DNA of 64,000 bases from an uncultured Dyadobacter sp. Lineage in GTDB: Bacteria > Bacteroidota > Bacteroidia > Cytophagales > Spirosomataceae. A model generated the notes under the pieces. The model did not search any database. It saw nothing but the letters and a program-made list of their open reading frames with translations, and was not told where the DNA came from. The position numbers and the translations under genes were made by a program. Position 1 is the stretch's first letter. Each line of letters opens with the position of its first letter. The DNA is taken from contig NZ_CAMLSE010000004.1 in assembly GCF_946482605.1 (NCBI RefSeq), positions 329,355-393,354 on the forward strand, in the 5' to 3' direction. Positions 60,272-64,000 of the stretch are shown here, piece after piece.

Positions 60272-62665
60272 ATGAGTCCATTGAGTACTTTCCTTCGCAG
60301 GGCGATCCTGTGCTGCTTACTATGTTCATTTTATACCGCGGTATTTTCTCAGCAGCTACAAACGCTGACGGGCCAGGTCACCCTCGACGATGGAAGTGCC
60401 GGCGCAGGGGCTAACGTTCAGCTCAAAGGTGCTGATCTTGCGGCTGTTGCAGACGCGGAGGGGCGTTTTTCAATTTCAGGGATTAAACCGGGCGATTATA
60501 CCATCGTAGCGAGCATGGTAGGTTACAAGACCTTTTCGCAACCGGTAAATATCGTTCCTGGTATGGAATATCAACTGCGTATAACATTGACCGTTGATTC
60601 TAAAACACTTCAGACCGTAGAAATTACCGGACGGAGAAACAGCGGTTACCAATCCGATTACTCGTTTGCGGCTACCAAAACGGCAATACCTGTTACCGAG
60701 ATTCCCAGCACGGTTTCGACCATCACCCAACAGCTGATCCGGGATCGTCAGGCTGTCAGGTTTGACGATGTGGCGCGTAATACGAACGTCCGCGTGACCA
60801 ATAACGGGCGCTCGGTGGTGATCCGGGGGTTTGTGAGCACCACGCGGCTGATCAACGGTCTGCGCACATTGAATGAGAACTACCGCTTCCCTTCCATCTC
60901 GCCGGTAGTGGAGAGTTATGAGGTAGTGAAAGGGCCGTCCTCGTCGATGTTTGGGAATATGAGCCCCGGAGGTGTGGTCAATATCGTGACCAAAAAGCCG
61001 CTAGCCGATAAACGGCAATCGCTCTCATTCAGTGCAGGTAGCTTCAACACAGTCAGGGGCGATATGGATTTTACAGGAAAGGTCACCGAGGACGGAAAGG
61101 TTTTGTACCGCCTGAATGCATTCGGCCAGATGAGCGATACCTGGTATCAGAACATGAAGGACAATGCCGCTGTGGTTGCGCCGTCATTCTCGTTTTTGCC
61201 AACCCAGGGAACGCGTATCAATATCGATCTGAACCACACGCAGCTCACCACGATGGAAAACGACGGGCTATTTCCGTTCAAGGGTAGGTCAATCGATGAT
61301 ACACCCATCGGATTTACCGTGTTGCAGGCCGGGGACCGGAACAAGACCACAACCACTTCTATTAACCTGTCGGCCAGTCAGAGGATCACCAGAAACATCA
61401 GTCTGAACGTTTCTTACCTGAAAGACTATCTTGTGTGGGATGACAAAAGACACGCCGCCAATGTATATCTGCGGGATGCGGCCTGGTCTCAGGGCGACAG
61501 CACCATCAGCGTAGCCTATTCGGAATGGAATACCAAGATGGATTCGGATAACCTGACAGGTTACTTTTCCGCCGATTTTAATACCGGCAAAATCAGACAC
61601 CAGGCGCTTTTGGGATACGATTACAATGCGTCGCTGTTCAACTGGGGCACTTACCGCTATTCTACCGCCAACATCGGCGGGGTCAACGTCTATGACCCGG
61701 CCAAGAGCAGCACGCTGGACGGTTCGCTGTATGCGCTGGGCGTGTTCAATTACGACCGGACAAACAAGACCCGTGATTATGCCAACGGGCTTTACTTTCA
61801 GGACCAGATCAGCATTCTTGAAAGGCTTAAAGTAATGCTGGGGCTTCGTTATGAGTCTTACACATTCAGGCTGGCGTACCAATCGCCCACCGAAAACGAA
61901 GTTTCACAGCATGCATGGCTTCCTAAAATTGGAGTTACTTATAATTTGCCCACCAACACGCATGTGTATGGCTCGTACATCACCGGTTTCCAGCCTGTGT
62001 CGTCCGGCTCGCTGGTTTTTGGCACCGTGGAAGGCGGCGGAGAGCTGAAACCCGAATACAGCAACCAATTTGAAGTAGGAGCCAAGCAGGAGCTATTTAA
62101 TAAAAACCTGTTGCTGACCGTGGCGGCTTATCAGATCAAAAAGATCAATGTGACCCAGCTCACTAACCCGAGCGTCATCGACGCTAATGACCGGATTTGG
62201 CGCCAATTGGGAGAGGTAACCTCTAAGGGCGTCGAGCTGGAAGCCAATGGACAGATCGGCAGGTCATTTTCTGTGAATGTGGCCTACAACTACAACGACG
62301 CCAAAATTACGGCGGATCTGTTGGAAACCAATATCGGCCTCAAACAGGGGCTCGCACCCGAACACCAGGGCAATATCTGGCTGAAATACGAGGTTGCGGG
62401 TAAAAGTGTTCTGAATGGGCTGGGTATAGGTGCCGGTATGAGCTTTTCATCGAAGACCCCTATGCTGCAGGCGCCTGCGCTGACCACGCCCGGGTATAGC
62501 GTGCTGGACGCGGCCATTTCCTATAAGATCAACCGCGTGACGTTGAATTTGAATGTCAACAATCTGGCCGACAAACGCTATTACACCGGAGCTGTACGGG
62601 CCACCGAACGGTTCTATACCGGCGCGCCACGCAATATGATGTTTAGAATCGGCTATTCACTATAA
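60272..62665 (+). CDS. TonB-dependent siderophore receptor
   Basis: A 797-residue outer-membrane receptor. A signal peptide (CCLLCSFYTAVFSQ) is followed by a carboxypeptidase-regulatory-like domain (LTGQVTLDDGSAGAGANVQLKG, residues 29-110), the plug (TEIPSTVSTITQQLIRDRQAVRFDDVARN and GGVVNIVTKKPL), and a 22-strand barrel that ends in MMFRIGYSL. No STN signalling domain is evident before the plug, although the operon carries a sigma/anti-sigma pair. The barrel resembles ferric hydroxamate/catecholate receptors. It is expected to import a ferric siderophore with TonB energy, followed by the PepSY membrane protein. Confidence 0.93.
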   Translation: MSPLSTFLRRAILCCLLCSFYTAVFSQQLQTLTGQVTLDDGSAGAGANVQLKGADLAAVADAEGRFSISGIKPGDYTIVASMVGYKTFSQPVNIVPGMEYQLRITLTVDSKTLQTVEITGRRNSGYQSDYSFAATKTAIPVTEIPSTVSTITQQLIRDRQAVRFDDVARNTNVRVTNNGRSVVIRGFVSTTRLINGLRTLNENYRFPSISPVVESYEVVKGPSSSMFGNMSPGGVVNIVTKKPLADKRQSLSFSAGSFNTVRGDMDFTGKVTEDGKVLYRLNAFGQMSDTWYQNMKDNAAVVAPSFSFLPTQGTRINIDLNHTQLTTMENDGLFPFKGRSIDDTPIGFTVLQAGDRNKTTTTSINLSASQRITRNISLNVSYLKDYLVWDDKRHAANVYLRDAAWSQGDSTISVAYSEWNTKMDSDNLTGYFSADFNTGKIRHQALLGYDYNASLFNWGTYRYSTANIGGVNVYDPAKSSTLDGSLYALGVFNYDRTNKTRDYANGLYFQDQISILERLKVMLGLRYESYTFRLAYQSPTENEVSQHAWLPKIGVTYNLPTNTHVYGSYITGFQPVSSGSLVFGTVEGGGELKPEYSNQFEVGAKQELFNKNLLLTVAAYQIKKINVTQLTNPSVIDANDRIWRQLGEVTSKGVELEANGQIGRSFSVNVAYNYNDAKITADLLETNIGLKQGLAPEHQGNIWLKYEVAGKSVLNGLGIGAGMSFSSKTPMLQAPALTTPGYSVLDAAISYKINRVTLNLNVNNLADKRYYTGAVRATERFYTGAPRNMMFRIGYSL

Positions 62666-62780
62666 AGGGCCGGGGCTACTCCCGTCCAATGCATTTCCAA
62701 AGATTGCCCTGGCTGTTGAAATCCGGCGTGGGGCAATCTGTTTTTACAATATCACCATTGCCACCAGCTGAAATGAATTG

Positions 62781-63941
62781 ATGAGCAGATTTAAAAAAAT
62801 AACGGGAAAGCTCCATTTGTGGCTGGGACTGGCATCCGGGCTGATTGTCTTCATTGTTGGGCTCACCGGTGCCATACTGGTATTCGAAGAGGAAATCAGC
62901 GGGGTTTTGAACTACGGCGTTTTTCAGAAAACCCAGAAGCAAGACAGCGCTCTGGCGCCCCCGTCGCGGATCTTCGCCGTTGCCGATTCCGCCCTGAAAG
63001 GCAAGCGGATCGCAAGAATCTACTACACCGTTTACACGGCAGGCGACCGCGTCAATGCATTGTGGGCGCTGGATTCTACCCGGGAGTACCATGCGGTGTT
63101 GCAGAATCCTTATAGCGGGCAGGTTGTGGCAGATTACGATTACAGCAATGCTTTCTTTGCTATTATCACCCACATTCACATATCGCTTGCACTGGGCGAG
63201 GCGGGAACTGTGGTGATCCGTTACGCGACTCTCGCTTTCGTCGTGCTGATGGTCTCGGGACTAATTCTATGGAAACCGGCCAGCAGGAAAGGATACAAAC
63301 AACGTTTTGCAATTAAATGGAACGCCAGCGGGAAGCGGCTAAATTACGACTTGCATAATGTACTCGGATTTTATATGTCCTGGATTGCTATTTTTATCGC
63401 GTTGACCGGGCTGGTGTGGTCTTTTGAGTGGATCAATAATTCGGTACAGTGGATCGCCAATGGCGGGAAAAACATCGCTGTGACAAACGAACGGGTAATT
63501 TCAGACACTACGCTGAGCGCCGGACTTACAGCAGCGCCTTGGTCGGTAGCAGATAGCTTGTTTGCCTTGTTTGCCGGGAAAGCCAATCATACCAAGGCGA
63601 TCAGGATTTACAAACCCAGTTCGGCTTCAGACGCGCTTCGTTTGACCATCGAAACAGCACAAGGCGCTAACTATGCCCGTTCGGATGACTACTTCTTCGA
63701 TCAGTACAGTGGCAGGCTGCTAAGTGCCCAACCATTTGCCGGTCTGCATACCGGCGAGAAAATCAGGCGTCTGAACTACTACATTCATGTAGGCAGCATT
63801 GGTGGGCTTACCGGGAAATTACTGGCTTTTTTTGCCAGTCTTATTGCTGCTTCCCTGCCTGTTACCGGTTTTATTGTCTGGCGCTGGCGGAAAAGAATGA
63901 AAGCGCCATCCCGGAAAACACTTACAAAGTTGGTAAGGTAG
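62781..63941 (+). CDS. PepSY-associated membrane protein (PiuB-like)
   Basis: A 386-residue inner-membrane protein from ATG 62781. Four membrane helices are seen: LWLGLASGLIVFIVGLTGAI near 15-34, VVIRYATLAFVVLMVSGLIL near 148-167, FYMSWIAIFIALTGLVWSFEW near 198-218, and the last near 345-370. It has PepSY-type stretches (VDSTREYHAVLQNPYSGQVV and YYIHVGSIGGLTGKLL). The family probably reduces or releases iron from ferric siderophores at the inner membrane. It lies 115 bases after the receptor gene on the same strand and ends 59 bases before the window edge; nothing further is visible in those. Confidence 0.88.
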   Translation: MSRFKKITGKLHLWLGLASGLIVFIVGLTGAILVFEEEISGVLNYGVFQKTQKQDSALAPPSRIFAVADSALKGKRIARIYYTVYTAGDRVNALWALDSTREYHAVLQNPYSGQVVADYDYSNAFFAIITHIHISLALGEAGTVVIRYATLAFVVLMVSGLILWKPASRKGYKQRFAIKWNASGKRLNYDLHNVLGFYMSWIAIFIALTGLVWSFEWINNSVQWIANGGKNIAVTNERVISDTTLSAGLTAAPWSVADSLFALFAGKANHTKAIRIYKPSSASDALRLTIETAQGANYARSDDYFFDQYSGRLLSAQPFAGLHTGEKIRRLNYYIHVGSIGGLTGKLLAFFASLIAASLPVTGFIVWRWRKRMKAPSRKTLTKLVR

Positions 63942-64000
63942 CATCCCGGTTTTCATAGTCCGATTGTGTATTTTGCAGCGCAGTTCGGGCCAGGGTGCCC

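Noticed and set aside
1..64000. CRISPR array or prophage
   Set aside because: No regularly spaced repeats, cas genes or phage structural genes were seen on reading through; a short array could be missed by eye.

Overview
This window is a chromosomal segment from a member of the Bacteroidota, most likely a Cytophagales relative of Dyadobacter. The assignment is inferred from content: three proteins with type IX secretion (Por) tails, a flexirubin/aryl-polyene-type cluster end, many SPII lipoproteins, -7 elements of the Bacteroidota type TAnnTTTG with little Shine-Dalgarno signal, ECF sigma/FecR/TonB receptor logic, and planctomycete-type cytochrome (PSCyt) modules. Genes are dense; two convergent pairs have stop codons that abut (31410/31411 and 36105/36106).

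Layout. 1-2018: the 3' end of an apparent polyene pigment cluster (LolA-like carrier, FabZ-like dehydratase, GT2-DUF2062 fusion). 2296-4530: K+-dependent membrane pyrophosphatase. 4549-5318: an antitoxin/PIN-toxin pair bracketed by two nearly identical terminator hairpins. 5326-12562: dienelactone hydrolase, Bcr/CflA-type exporter, a nucleoside-salvage operon (methyltransferase-like protein, ribokinase, nucleoside hydrolase), a DUF885 lipoprotein and a secreted DUF1349-like protein. 12703-24582: a sugar/glycan-oxidation neighbourhood (PSCyt-DUF1549-DUF1553, Tat-exported DUF1501, membrane PSCyt-LRR-chitobiase-like protein, AGE epimerase, sorbosone-dehydrogenase-like protein, cyclase, DUF1080), interrupted by a second PIN toxin/antitoxin pair and a very acidic small protein. 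24757-36747: S9 and M1 peptidases, two AraC regulators, a siderophore-interacting protein, methionine aminopeptidase, DUF3050 and assorted small enzymes.

37673-41271 holds three tandem paralogous T9SS cargo proteins behind a 430-base AT-rich leader. 41318-50321, all on the minus strand, holds a beta-lactamase-fold hydrolase, a Tyr/Gly-rich surface protein, DUF4136, HtrA, a histidine kinase/response-regulator pair, an alpha/beta hydrolase and an acetolactate decarboxylase carrying a lipoprotein signal. 50537-55390 (plus strand) holds an M19 dipeptidase, glycogen branching enzyme, a small barrel-like protein and a Nudix hydrolase.

55498-58802 looks like a small integrated element at tRNA-Arg(CCG): a large serine recombinase, split by a one-base frameshift and reading into the tRNA antisense, and a divergent Fic protein with an N-terminal AbiEi-like region. 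58966-63941 is an iron-uptake operon (ECF sigma, short FecR-like anti-sigma, TonB-dependent receptor, PepSY membrane protein) preceded by overlapping palindromes that resemble a Fur operator.

The strongest candidates for something unusual are the tRNA-Arg element with its Fic fusion, the twin-terminator toxin cassette, the lipoprotein acetolactate decarboxylase, and the T9SS tandem array. All functional calls come from reading motifs by eye; no database search was run.
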